Shown: piece after piece, positions 1 through 8,271 of the stretch | Layout of the letters: each line of letters starts with the position of its first letter | Numbering within the stretch: the stretch's first letter is position 1 | NCBI GenBank assembly: GCA_039698035.1 | Contig: JBDKSW010000001.1 | Coordinates: 62,001 to 126,000, forward strand | DNA from: JAJFUI01 sp039698035 | Lineage (GTDB): Bacteria; Planctomycetota; Planctomycetia; Pirellulales; Thermoguttaceae | Direction: 5' to 3' | DNA: 64,000 nt | Notes under the pieces: generated by a model | Told to the model about the DNA's origin: nothing | Database searches by the model: none | Seen by the model: only the letters and a program-made list of their open reading frames with translations | Translations under genes and position numbers: made by a program

Positions 1-457
1 CGTGAGGCGAGTGCGCTTGGTTGCCGGCGGCCGAATTGTTCGATTGGCCCGATCTGGCCCCGTTGCTGCCGGCCGGTTGGTTCGGGTTTTCCTGAGCCCG
101 GCGCTGCTCCGCTTCCTGGCGCCGTCTTTTCATGTCCTCGCGCCACTTCTCCTGTTCTTTGATGCGTTCGTCGAGGTATTCGCGACGTTTCTCCGGTGGC
201 AGGGCGAAGTACGCTTCCGTTTGCCGCCGTTCTCTTTGGTTGTGCATCTCCTCCCGAAGCTGCCATCGCTGCTCGGGGCTCAGCTTCTCCATTTCCTGAT
301 GAATACGAGCGCGGTCTTCGGAGGAGGGCGGCCGATCGGCGAGCATGGCTCGGACCCGGTCGAATTGTGCATCGGAGCGGCGCCGAATCGCCCAAACGGC
401 GGTCACGCTCAACAGCAGGACGATGACGGCGATGATCGCAATTCTTCGCTTATTCAT
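1..457 (-). CDS. Membrane-anchored, charged helical protein (partial, C-terminus off the left edge)
   Basis: This minus-strand frame starts at an ATG (455-457) and runs without a stop off the window edge, giving 152 visible residues. An N-terminal basic stretch is followed by a single hydrophobic segment (about residues 6-23), so the protein is probably anchored in the membrane. Residues about 25-125 are very rich in Arg, Glu, Gln and Lys and look helical or coiled-coil. The tail turns into Asn/Gly/Ser/Pro-rich low complexity. The start lies 14 bases after the stop of the pseudopilin gene on the same strand, so the two are probably co-transcribed. No Shine-Dalgarno sequence is obvious. I do not recognise a family. 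Confidence 0.7.
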   Translation of the reverse strand, partial: MNKRRIAIIAVIVLLLSVTAVWAIRRRSDAQFDRVRAMLADRPPSSEDRARIHQEMEKLSPEQRWQLREEMHNQRERRQTEAYFALPPEKRREYLDERIKEQEKWREDMKRRRQEAEQRRAQENPNQPAGSNGARSGQSNNSAAGNQAHSPH

Positions 458-471
458 TGGGAGGTCGTCCG

Positions 472-1074
472 TCAGCGGATGATGTCGTCAACGTGCCCGC
501 CGGCGTATAGGCAGTTGCGCTCCGTGGCCAACGCGCCCCCGTGGGTGTTGAGGTCTCGGGCGAGCCAAACATCGGACGACGCTCGGGGATCGCCGTTCGA
601 ATCGACAAGGAGCTGCGCCCGCGTCTTTGGCAGAGGCCAAGCGGCACCGCGCCAATTGTACTCGTAACTGATTCCGACGGTTTCAAAGTAACCGCCGGGC
701 AGGACGTTGCCGTCCGAGTCCGTGTGTGTCGTGTCATCGGGGCAATGGAACGTCGCGGCGTTCTGCTCGATGTACGGCGCCAGCACCTCGCGAAGGCTCG
801 GCTTGCCGGGCCATGCGACCGCGTCAGGGTAGTTCGCTGCGTCGGGATATTTGCCGTTGAGCCCCTGGGCGTCGACGTACATGTCCAAGGCGATGCCGAT
901 CTGGTGCAGGTTGTTGCTGCACTGCGCCCGGCGAGCCGTTTCGCGCGCCGCTTGAACGGCTGGCAGCAACAGGGCCAGCAACAGCCCGATGACCGAGATG
1001 ACGACAAGCAACTCGATCAGGGTGAAGCCCGGGCGAGACCGTCGACCACGTGCTTGAAGCCGGCTTTGCCGCAT
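472..1074 (-). CDS. Type II secretion-type pseudopilin, short DUF1559-like protein
   Basis: The 200-residue protein has a class III prepilin leader. A basic N-terminus ends in Pro-Gly16, and the motif GFTLIELLVVISVIG follows, which is the recognition site for prepilin peptidase (cleavage after Gly16, methylation of Phe17). The hydrophobic helix runs into PAVQAARETARRAQCSNNL, which is typical of the DUF1559 proteins abundant in planctomycetes. Those are usually around 300 residues, so this is a short form. It probably forms a pseudopilus or surface fibre subunit in the cell envelope. A start at 1074 is preferred over the longer frame because GAGGGG lies just upstream and the leader length is then normal. 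It sits between genes 1174-1950 and 1-457 on the same strand. Confidence 0.85.
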   Translation of the reverse strand: MRQSRLQARGRRSRPGFTLIELLVVISVIGLLLALLLPAVQAARETARRAQCSNNLHQIGIALDMYVDAQGLNGKYPDAANYPDAVAWPGKPSLREVLAPYIEQNAATFHCPDDTTHTDSDGNVLPGGYFETVGISYEYNWRGAAWPLPKTRAQLLVDSNGDPRASSDVWLARDLNTHGGALATERNCLYAGGHVDDIIR

Positions 1075-1173
1075 AGGCCCCTCGACCGCAACCATGGGGG
1101 CGCAGCGCACTCGGGCGGCTGCGCCCCGCTAAAATCAATTTGCGACGTCGATCATCGGGCGACCGGCCGTGTC

Positions 1174-1950
1174 TCAGTCGATCCTGCCGGTCGCGGGCGT
1201 CTCCTGCGGCTGCTGTGCAAGCAGCGCGGCCCAATCGACGTCGAACTTTTTCCCCTTGAGCTTCTCGAATTTCTGTTGCTGCTCGGGCTTGAGCACTTCG
1301 ACGGCCTTTTGGAGCGAATCCTTGATGACCTGAATGCCCTCATCTCGCATTTCGGCCATCTTGGCGCTTCGCTCCTCCTTCGGCAGGCTCTTGATCGATT
1401 CGATCAGCTTTTGAAGCTTCTCGTGCGTATCCTTGTTGATGTCCTTGATCTGCTCGCGTTGATCATCGGTCAGTTTCAGGACCTTCGCCATGCCAGTGCT
1501 GCCAAACATCGCGGCGCCCTTGAGCTGCAAATTGAGTTGCAAGCGGAGCTGGCTAAGCCGTGCTTGCTGGTTGGTGGTCAGGATCTCCGCAAGACGCTTC
1601 TCGAAGCCGACCATCTTCTCCGCAAACTCTTTTTTCGCCTCCTGGAGCTTCTCTTTGCGCTCTTCTTCCGTGAGCGACTTGAAGTTGGGAATTCGCACTT
1701 GCGAGGCGGCGAGCGACTCGTCGAGCAACTTCTTGATGTTTTCTTGCTGCTCACCGTTGAGGCCCAACTCTTTCTGGACCTCTTCAAATCGCAGAAGCGG
1801 AAATGGTTTCTTCATTGCGGCACTTGCATTCCCATTGCGGGGGGTGCCGCCTTTGGCCGATGGCCCATCAGTTTGCGCCTGAGCCAAGCCGGCGGCCAGC
1901 AAGAGAACCGCCACGGTGGACACCAACGTTGACGACAGTCGGGACATCAT
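1174..1950 (-). CDS. Periplasmic helical protein with LTxxQ-like repeats
   Basis: The 258-residue protein begins with a clear signal peptide (about residues 1-25, ending AGLAQAQ), so it should be exported. The mature part is almost entirely charged helix and contains two similar blocks, around residues 55-135 and 140-240. Each has an LGLNGEQQ or LKLTDDQRE element that resembles the LTxxQ motif of Spy/CpxP-type periplasmic proteins. It may act as a periplasmic chaperone or stress sensor, but that is inference from general resemblance only. Two adjacent ATG codons (1950 and 1947) could start it, and AGAGAG lies just upstream. The pseudopilin and the anchored protein follow on the same strand. 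Confidence 0.75.
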   Translation of the reverse strand: MMSRLSSTLVSTVAVLLLAAGLAQAQTDGPSAKGGTPRNGNASAAMKKPFPLLRFEEVQKELGLNGEQQENIKKLLDESLAASQVRIPNFKSLTEEERKEKLQEAKKEFAEKMVGFEKRLAEILTTNQQARLSQLRLQLNLQLKGAAMFGSTGMAKVLKLTDDQREQIKDINKDTHEKLQKLIESIKSLPKEERSAKMAEMRDEGIQVIKDSLQKAVEVLKPEQQQKFEKLKGKKFDVDWAALLAQQPQETPATGRID

Positions 1951-2107
1951 CTCTCTTTTTGCCTTTCACTTCACTCTGACCGCGCAAGACACTTTCTCTC
2001 CGACAGCGTCAGTCCTGTCCTAGAGAAACACCATTGCCAGTCTAAGGTTTCGGTGTCTGGCGAACAATCGCTCCCGAAAGGGGGGCACCGTGGCGCAGAG
2101 TGGGCCA

Positions 2108-2506
2108 TCACCGGGGCCACCAGGCAATGCCGGAGCTGGCGGCGCGACCATAGAATGGGCCAATGTCGTCATTTTGCCAGGACGAGTCCCACGAACCGGC
2201 GGCTCGCCCGTAGAACGGTCCGATGTTGAGGCCGTACAGGCCAGCCCCGCCGTAGAAGGCCCAGGGTAGCCGATTCGTCGCCCCGGATCCATCATGGGAG
2301 AGCGACGGCTCTGGGAGCTGCCACCGGCCGTCCTCCCAGTACACCCAACGTCCCTCGGGCAGCCAGTACCACCATTGCCCGTCGTGGAAGACGTACCGCC
2401 ATTGGTCGGAATCGCCCAGTTTGCTGTCAGCGGCGTATGTCGTTGACAGATTAACGCCCAGCAGTGCCAACGCGACCACCGTCATCAGTTTTGCCAAGAG
2501 TCGCAT
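2108..2506 (-). CDS. Secreted Trp/Tyr-rich protein with tandem IGPFYGR motifs
   Basis: The frame is open further upstream, but GGAGG seven bases before the ATG at 2506 and a good signal peptide (about residues 1-25, ending TTYAAD) fix this start, giving 132 residues. The mature region is crowded with aromatics (a WRYVFHDGQWWYWLPEGRW-type segment, then WVYWEDGRW) and ends with two copies of IGPFYGRAA, about 20 residues apart. This suggests a small secreted or surface-bound protein, perhaps one that interacts with cell-wall or matrix polymers, but no function can be assigned. I recall similar aromatic segments in planctomycete secreted proteins but do not recognise a named family. Confidence 0.75.
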   Translation of the reverse strand: MRLLAKLMTVVALALLGVNLSTTYAADSKLGDSDQWRYVFHDGQWWYWLPEGRWVYWEDGRWQLPEPSLSHDGSGATNRLPWAFYGGAGLYGLNIGPFYGRAAGSWDSSWQNDDIGPFYGRAASSGIAWWPR

Positions 2507-2850
2507 GATCGTCCTCCTTCCACCATTTTGGCGTGCCGCGGGGTCGACGAATCGTCGTATCCAGCAACGCTGGGGGAACATTGAGCGTTCCGGACGCAAC
2601 GCCAACGGTGGCGTGGGCGGCACTCGCGGCTGCCCCCTACAGTTCGCCAAGGAATGCTAGGGGCGTCGAAGAGCGTAGTCCAGTCTGGCGGATTAGCTGT
2701 CATGCTGGGCGGCCGTCTTCTCCGAGATTGCCGTTTATCGAGCTGGCGTCGGGAGAGTCGCCGGTTCGCATCGACCAAAAGAAACACGTGGGTCCCGGAC
2801 GATCCGGAACCCGCGCGGTGAACGATCATCGGCAGCACGCAAGGCGGTCG
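2507..2850. other. Intergenic region (344 bp) between two minus-strand secreted-protein genes
   Basis: It holds the Shine-Dalgarno sequence of the downstream gene at its left end and the hairpin terminator of the Cys-rich gene (2790-2812) at its right end. A plus-strand open frame crosses it but has no codon bias or recognisable product. Nothing else was seen. Confidence 0.5.
2790..2812 (-). terminator. Intrinsic terminator of the Cys-rich protein gene
   Basis: Read on the minus strand this is a 10-bp stem GGGTTCCGGA / TCCGGGACCC with a three-base loop and one G-U pair. A T-rich run (GTTTCTTTT) follows. It lies about 40 bases past the stop codon at 2851, the position expected for a Rho-independent terminator. 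Confidence 0.7.
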
Positions 2851-3336
2851 CTATTTCGCAGCCTTGGTTGGTGTCGGGGCCGCCGGGGCGGGCGGCAGCG
2901 GCGCTGGCTTCGGGGCCGGCGTCGCCATCTTCGGGGCGGCGTTCGACCCGCCTTCAGTGACGTGGCCGGTGCATGTCGGGCAATAGTATTCCACGACGCA
3001 CTTATAGACCGGCTTCTCGACCTGATATTCCTTTTTCACGAGCTTCTGAACGCACTTGGTGCGGCTGCAACGCGGCGGCGGGCATTGCTCGCAGCAGTTG
3101 CGACGGCCAGGCATCAGCAGTCCGATTTCCTCGCACTCGACGCACCAACAAGTCTGCGTTTCTTTTTTCATCGTGCAAACGATGTGGCACACTTTCTGCA
3201 ACTGCTCGCAGTGGCATCCACATCGCTGACAGCATGGCGAGTTGTCGGCCATGCAGCCATCGTCCTTGGCCGCGGCCGATCCGACGGCTAGGCCCATCGT
3301 GACCGTCAGTAGGAAAGCAATGGCATATGTTTTCAT
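2851..3336 (-). CDS. Secreted cysteine-rich protein
   Basis: The 161-residue protein has a signal peptide (about residues 1-23, ending GSAAA). Its mature N-terminal two thirds are dense in cysteine: clusters CCQRCGCHCEQ, CWCVEC, CCEQCPPPRCSRTKC and a final CPTC. The last 35 residues are Pro/Ala-rich low complexity. The start at 3336 is fixed by GAGGAG upstream and by the signal peptide. The paired Cys clusters could bind metal ions or form disulfides outside the cell. Neither is demonstrated, and the spacing does not match a zinc ribbon that I know. It is followed by a strong terminator, so it is probably the last gene of its transcript. The porin gene lies upstream on the same strand. Confidence 0.8.
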   Translation of the reverse strand: MKTYAIAFLLTVTMGLAVGSAAAKDDGCMADNSPCCQRCGCHCEQLQKVCHIVCTMKKETQTCWCVECEEIGLLMPGRRNCCEQCPPPRCSRTKCVQKLVKKEYQVEKPVYKCVVEYYCPTCTGHVTEGGSNAAPKMATPAPKPAPLPPAPAAPTPTKAAK

Positions 3337-3388
3337 GCAAGTTTCTCCTCTTGTCGTAGATTCGTGCGATGCAGGATCGCGTCGAACG

Positions 3389-4849
3389 TTAGAAGTCCAT
3401 GGCGAAACGGGTTTCAAACACGTTGATGCTTCCGCCCGAGACGGTCGTATTGGCGGCCGTGTTGTATGTATCCTGTGAATGCACGTAGTTGAACATCACC
3501 CTTGCGAACGGATTCAGATACCAAGTCAGGCCGAACGTGTGATCGGCGACGCGGCCCGCGCCCTTGGCGGTGATTCCGTCAGCGAGCGTGTCGACATACG
3601 AGAAGCGGTAGCCGAGTTCCCAGGCGCCAATGCCGGTGGCCGTCTGGCCGTCGCAGGTGCGGACGCGGAAGAAGTTTTCGTAGGGACGGACTCGGTCGAA
3701 GACGCCGAGCTTCCGGTTGTAGGGCCGGTTTTCGCCGGTCAAAAAGTAGCTGACGTAGGCGTAGCAGCCGTAGATGTTGTTGTTGGCGCCGTTGGTGCGC
3801 TCGATGGCTCCGCCGAAGAACTCGGACTGGATGGAGAGCGGGCCGTAGACCAACGCGGCTTCGGCATCGGCCACTTGCCAGTAATCGACGTCCGTCAAGG
3901 TGAAGTTGATCACGGAGGTGGCGAAACCGGATTCCGGCTTCGAGGAAAAGCTCATTCGGTTGTCTGGGGCGCTTCGGTAAGCGTAGTCGACGCCGGTGTG
4001 CAGCAGACCGCGTCCGTTGCTGGCTTCGTCGTACCAAGGCAGGTACGTGGCGCGTGCGGCCATGTCGATCCCCCAGTGATCATATTGGAACAACGGCGGC
4101 TGATCGTAGTTTGTCTGGTTCGTGAAGGCGCCGATGGCCCAAGTGGCCCGCTGCGCCTCGTTCCAGTTATAGGCCATGATGCCGTTGTTACGTCCGGGGC
4201 AGAAAGCGCCTTCGTCGCAGGGGGACCGCTCCATGAACGTGGTGTAGTTGTCACTGGTTAGGTCTTCGAGGCCGAAGCATTCCTTGAAGTGGCCGACGCG
4301 CACGACGCCGAGCCAAGGCAGGTCGCGGATCTGGATGAAGACATCCTTGAAAGCGGTCGACTGGTCCTTGGTGTTGATTGCGGCAGCGCTCGCCCGGTTC
4401 GCAAAGTCCATTTCGACGATGTAGTCGATCGTCTCATAGCCGCCCAGCAGGGCTAGCCGGGCACGGCGGAAGCCAACGGCGTTGGGCATGTCGCCGATCT
4501 GGTCGACGCTCGTCTGGTTCTGCGTATAGTTGGCGACGTCCATTTGGAGACGCCCGCTGGGGGTTACGAGCGGTTTGGCCGAGGCGGCCGTCTTGGCGGC
4601 GGCATTCGCTTTGGCGTACTCGGCCAGCTTCTTTTCCAGCTCGGACACTCGCTTTTGCAGATCGGCGTTGGCAACGTCCTCGGCCGTAGGCGCTGGGGGA
4701 CGATCGGGGTTGGACGCCGTCTGGACGTCGGCGGTCAGTTGCGAGTCGGCGCCAGTCGCGGTGCGATCTTGTGCCCGAAGTTCCGTGGTGACTGTGACGA
4801 GTGCCACAGCCATGAAACAAATGCCCCATGTGGAAACGCACTTGTGCAT
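3389..4849 (-). CDS. Phosphate-selective porin O/P-type outer-membrane channel
   Basis: The 486-residue protein has a signal peptide (about residues 1-27, ending ELRAQ). A short coiled coil follows (around LQKRVSELEKKLAEYAKAN, residues about 65-85) of the kind that anchors planctomycete porins in the periplasm. The rest is an OprP/OprO-like beta barrel. The entry segment PSGRLQMDVANYTQ, with GFRRARLALLGG and YIVEMDF, is typical of that family, and the chain ends in Phe as outer-membrane barrels do. The start at 4849 has GGAGGAGG upstream. The family name reflects characterised phosphate and polyphosphate porins; the substrate here is not shown. It is divergent from the histidine kinase gene at 5291. 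Confidence 0.88.
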   Translation of the reverse strand: MHKCVSTWGICFMAVALVTVTTELRAQDRTATGADSQLTADVQTASNPDRPPAPTAEDVANADLQKRVSELEKKLAEYAKANAAAKTAASAKPLVTPSGRLQMDVANYTQNQTSVDQIGDMPNAVGFRRARLALLGGYETIDYIVEMDFANRASAAAINTKDQSTAFKDVFIQIRDLPWLGVVRVGHFKECFGLEDLTSDNYTTFMERSPCDEGAFCPGRNNGIMAYNWNEAQRATWAIGAFTNQTNYDQPPLFQYDHWGIDMAARATYLPWYDEASNGRGLLHTGVDYAYRSAPDNRMSFSSKPESGFATSVINFTLTDVDYWQVADAEAALVYGPLSIQSEFFGGAIERTNGANNNIYGCYAYVSYFLTGENRPYNRKLGVFDRVRPYENFFRVRTCDGQTATGIGAWELGYRFSYVDTLADGITAKGAGRVADHTFGLTWYLNPFARVMFNYVHSQDTYNTAANTTVSGGSINVFETRFAMDF

Positions 4850-5290
4850 GAGATGCCTCCTCCCTGAGACCACAATCGGCGCCGGCAAACGCCGCCGACG
4901 ACGGCAGCCACCGCGCTGAAACCCTCAGAAATGATCGAACCGGCAGTTGCGAAAACTCTGTTAGTATCCGCAGTTGTGTCACATTTGGCGCGACCGAGGC
5001 GGCATCATCGTTAAAGACGGAAAAGTCAACTACATAGTGCGGGGGGGGCTGGCTAGCGTGCCTGTGCGGCATAATGCCATCGTGGGTGACGCAGAGGGTG
5101 TCTGGCCACCTGATGGACTGGCTATTGCGGTGGGTCCGCTTTGCCACATTCTTGGTGAATGAGCGGAAATAGTGTAAAATCATTCGCCTGTGAAGTGCGT
5201 CTCCAAGCCGCGATCATTACCCCGAGGGTAGCTCATCTTTCGCGGCAGAGACGATTTACGGGGTCTGTCTTGGGTAGGGAGGGCGATCCC
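4850..5290. other. Divergent intergenic region (441 bp) between the porin and the histidine kinase
   Basis: It contains a good plus-strand promoter at 5152-5180. One 7-mer CTGTTAG at 4958-4964 matches the half-site upstream of pstS, but no 11-bp-spaced partner is present. No porin promoter could be picked out with confidence, and no gene was seen. Confidence 0.5.
5152..5180 (+). promoter_or_regulatory. Sigma70-type promoter for the kinase/flavin-reductase operon
   Basis: TTGGTG at 5152-5157, a 17-base spacer and TAAAAT at 5175-5180 form a good housekeeping promoter about 110 bases before the ATG at 5291. The long leader supports the downstream start rather than an ATG at 5159. Confidence 0.5.
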
Positions 5291-6742
5291 ATGAACAACA
5301 TCCAATCGCCACTTGTCGAGATGGGCGACCAAATGCGTGCGCTCCACGAGGCGCTCGGCGAATGCGCCGCAATCGTCGACCTGCGCGGCGAACGTTTCCG
5401 TTGGGCCAATCCGGTCATGTGCCAGAAGCTTGGCTACAGCGAAACGGAAATCCTCACAATCGGCCTCCGCGACATTCATCCTCCGGAAAGATTGAGCGAG
5501 GCTCGGACAATTTTCATTGAGATGACCGAAGGGCAGAGGAACACTGCTTGCGACGTTCCACTGCTGCGAAAGGATGGCGGGCTGATTTATGCGAATGTCA
5601 GGACGGCTCGCGTTCAGTATCAGGACGCCCCGTGCCTGCTTGGATTGTTTCATGACGTGACCGAGGAGCGGAACGTCGTCACCGCTTTGCGGGAATCGGA
5701 AGCTACGCTGCGCGGACTGTTTGAAAATCTGCCCGACCTTGTGCTTTTGGTTGACGAGGACTTCATCGTACAGTCGGCCAACCGCGATCTGCAGAACGTT
5801 CGCCGCGCCGATTTGGTCGGAAGTTCGTCGCTGCGGCTGGTTGCTCCGCAGCATCGACCATTGTGCCGGGAGGCTTTTCAGCAGGCGCTTTCGACCGGCG
5901 CTCGTCACACGGTGACCGTGCAAGACATCTTCGGCACATGGTGGTCGTGTCGAGCGGCGCCCTTGGGACAGCGGGGTGACCGAGCGAGAATTATGCTAAT
6001 TTGCGTTGACGTGACCCAAGACCGCGTGGCCGCCGAGGCTGTTAAGAAGGAACAGCGGCTCTTGCGGCAGATGCTCGAGCTTCAGGAGCGCGAGCGGCGA
6101 ATGATCGCCAGCGAGATCCACGAGGGTTTGGCGCAGCAGCTTACCGGGGCGCTGTTTCGGCTTCAGGCGTTCCGCGAGACGCTTTCGCGCAACTCGACGC
6201 AAGCGTGGACGGACTTCGACATGGCCGCACGGACGCTCGCGCGGTCCATCGACGAAGCAAGGCGGCTGATCAGCAGTCTTCGGCCACCGATCCTGGACGA
6301 GCTGGGAATCGTGGACGCCATCGAGTACGTGATTTGCGAGCGACGTTTGCAGGGCGATGCGCAAATCGAATTCGATCACGACCTGGGGCGTGCTCGGCTT
6401 TCGCCGCCGCTGGAGAACGGCCTCTTCCGCATTGTTTTGGAATCGCTCAATAACGCCTGTCGCCATAGTCGCAGCGAACGCATCTACGTTCGGCTATGCG
6501 AAAGCCAAGGGTGGATTCATCTCCAGGTTCGCGATTGGGGCGTTGGCTTCGACGCCAACGAGATCCAAGAAAAACGGTTTGGCTTGCAGGGCGTCCGCGA
6601 GCGTGTCCGGCTGCTGGACGGCAAGATTACGATCGAGTCGGCGCCCAACCGGGGCACGCACATCACGGTCGAGCTTCCCTTGGCCAGCGACGACGGCTGG
6701 CTTCCAGAATCCACTTCGCCTGTCACGCAGGGGGATCCATGA
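5291..6742 (+). CDS. PAS-PAS sensor histidine kinase, NarX/LiaS type (HisKA_3)
   Basis: The 483-residue protein has no membrane segments and should be cytoplasmic. Two PAS-type sensing domains (about residues 15-130 and 140-255) are followed by a dimerisation/phosphoacceptor helix with the box IASEIHEGLAQQLTG (phospho-His about residue 277). A HATPase_c domain has the N-box LESLNNACRHS and G-boxes DWGVGFD and GLQGVRERV. Kinases of this subfamily phosphorylate NarL/LuxR-type response regulators; none is encoded nearby, so the partner is elsewhere. GGGAGGG lies eight bases before the ATG at 5291, which is preferred over the upstream ATG at 5159. Its stop overlaps the next start in an ATGA junction, so translation of the two genes is probably coupled. 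Confidence 0.88.
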   Translation: MNNIQSPLVEMGDQMRALHEALGECAAIVDLRGERFRWANPVMCQKLGYSETEILTIGLRDIHPPERLSEARTIFIEMTEGQRNTACDVPLLRKDGGLIYANVRTARVQYQDAPCLLGLFHDVTEERNVVTALRESEATLRGLFENLPDLVLLVDEDFIVQSANRDLQNVRRADLVGSSSLRLVAPQHRPLCREAFQQALSTGARHTVTVQDIFGTWWSCRAAPLGQRGDRARIMLICVDVTQDRVAAEAVKKEQRLLRQMLELQERERRMIASEIHEGLAQQLTGALFRLQAFRETLSRNSTQAWTDFDMAARTLARSIDEARRLISSLRPPILDELGIVDAIEYVICERRLQGDAQIEFDHDLGRARLSPPLENGLFRIVLESLNNACRHSRSERIYVRLCESQGWIHLQVRDWGVGFDANEIQEKRFGLQGVRERVRLLDGKITIESAPNRGTHITVELPLASDDGWLPESTSPVTQGDP

Positions 6743-7305
6743 AAAAATCACTCGGTGCTAAGACGATTGTTTATCCCACGCCGGTCCTCGTCGTCGGAAC
6801 CTTCGACGAGCAGGGCAAACCGAATGTCATGACGGCGGCTTGGGGCGGCATCTGCTGTTCACTGCCGCCGTGCATCGCCGTCTCGCTGCGCAAGGCCACG
6901 CACACGTACGGCAACATCGTTCGACGCAACGCGTTCACGATCAGCGTGCCTTCCGAACGTCACGTCAAGGCGGCCGACTATTTCGGCATCGTTTCTGGCA
7001 GGTCGGAAGACAAATTCGCGGTGACGGGTCTGACGCCCGTTCAGGCCGAGCGGGTCGACGCTCCATACGTCGGCGAGTTTCCTTTGGTGCTCGAATGTCA
7101 GCTGACGCACACGTTCGAGCTTGGGTTGCACACCCAATTCGTCGGCGAAATTCTCGACGTGAAGGTCGATGAAGAGGTGCTCGACAAAGACGGTCTGCCC
7201 GATCTTGCCAAGCTGGCGCCAATTGTGTTCGGCCCGGAAACGCGCGACTACTACGCTTTGGGGCGTCGCCTGGGCTCGGCCTTCTCGATTGGCAAGCGAT
7301 CGTAG
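6739..7305 (+). CDS. Flavin reductase-like (FMN-binding split-barrel) protein
   Basis: The 188-residue protein matches the flavin-reductase-like split barrel. The early strand PTPVLVVGTFDEQGKPN leads to TAAWGGICCSLPPCIAVSLR and the THTYGNIVRRNAFTISVPS segment that cradles FMN. Members include NAD(P)H:flavin oxidoreductases and FMN-binding redox proteins of unknown partner. The exact reaction here cannot be told. The start overlaps the kinase stop by four bases (ATGA), so the two share a transcript and perhaps a regulatory role, for instance redox sensing. That link is inference. Two adjacent cysteines (GICCS) lie close to the predicted flavin site. Confidence 0.85.
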   Translation: MKKSLGAKTIVYPTPVLVVGTFDEQGKPNVMTAAWGGICCSLPPCIAVSLRKATHTYGNIVRRNAFTISVPSERHVKAADYFGIVSGRSEDKFAVTGLTPVQAERVDAPYVGEFPLVLECQLTHTFELGLHTQFVGEILDVKVDEEVLDKDGLPDLAKLAPIVFGPETRDYYALGRRLGSAFSIGKRS

Positions 7306-7523
7306 CGTCGCATTGCAGGGGCAAGACCGTCAAAGTCTGCGCAAAGCGGACAGTCATCGGCGGTCGCTCCCTCTTGAGGTCGCTCCAACACAGTAACGCC
7401 GTCGCCACACCAAAGAAAATCCGCTCGTCCCCTTGTTTAGGGCTGCGGCAAAGACGTAGAATGATCGCAAACTGTCGGGCTTGGCAGCCGCCGGGTCGGC
7501 CCTTGATTTAAGGAGCATTCGCG

Positions 7524-8237
7524 ATGAGCCGTTGGTATATGTTTGCCGCAGCGATGGCGTTTCCCGCCGTCCTCCTGGCGCAGGTGAGCAACTCGACGAG
7601 TCGTCAGCCGGTAGGCGAGCCGTACCAGCCGGCCGTCCCACCGCCTTCGACCAGTGTATACGGCGGCAATGGTCCCTGGGGCGGTTACGGCGGAGCCACG
7701 ACGGCCGCCGGTTCCGCGTTGAACGGCATGGCCGGCGTCATCAGCGCGGCGGGCCAGCGAAACCTGCTTAACTCGGCGGCCGCGGTCAACTGGACCGAGG
7801 CGCAGAAGAACGACATTGAAAACCGTCAACGGTGGACGAACGCCTACTTCGAGATGCGCGCGACGAATCGCGCGGCGGCGGCGGCCGATCGCAGTCCAAG
7901 GCTCACGATGGAGCAAATCGCTCGCCTCGCCAAGGATGGCGCGCCAAAGCCGCTGAACACGAGTCATTTGGACCCCGTGTCCGGTGGAATCAAGTGGCCC
8001 AGCGCGTTGCAGCAGCCGATGTTCGACACCCAGCGGAACGAGATTGACCGGGTCTTGGCCACCCAGGCTCGCTATGGAGTCCTCAGCTATTCCGATCAAA
8101 CGAAAATCCGCGAGGACATCAAGACGATCTTTGAGCAACTCAAGTCGCAAATCGATCAAATCCCGCCGACCGAGTACGTCGCGTGTCGCAACTTCTTGCG
8201 AAGCGTCAGCTACGCCACCACCAAGACCGATCTCTAG
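7524..8237 (+). CDS. Secreted protein of unknown function, Gly/Pro-rich N-terminal region
   Basis: The 237-residue product has a signal peptide (about residues 1-20, ending VLLAQ). A flexible Pro/Ser/Gly-rich section (to about residue 70, including GGNGPWGGYGG) precedes a helical, mostly hydrophilic C-terminal part with a NLLNSAAAVNWTEAQKN segment. A TAAGGAG sequence lies just before the ATG at 7524, which makes the start secure. I do not recognise a family. The HEAT-repeat gene follows after 34 bases in the same direction and carries its own export signal, so the two may act together in the periplasm. Confidence 0.75.
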   Translation: MSRWYMFAAAMAFPAVLLAQVSNSTSRQPVGEPYQPAVPPPSTSVYGGNGPWGGYGGATTAAGSALNGMAGVISAAGQRNLLNSAAAVNWTEAQKNDIENRQRWTNAYFEMRATNRAAAAADRSPRLTMEQIARLAKDGAPKPLNTSHLDPVSGGIKWPSALQQPMFDTQRNEIDRVLATQARYGVLSYSDQTKIREDIKTIFEQLKSQIDQIPPTEYVACRNFLRSVSYATTKTDL

Positions 8238-8271
8238 AAAAAACCGCGAATCACGAGATAGGAACCCGAGC

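Noticed and set aside
4958..4964. CTGTTAG near the porin gene as a Pho box
   Set aside because: It is a single 7-mer with no partner at 11-bp spacing, so chance is likely.
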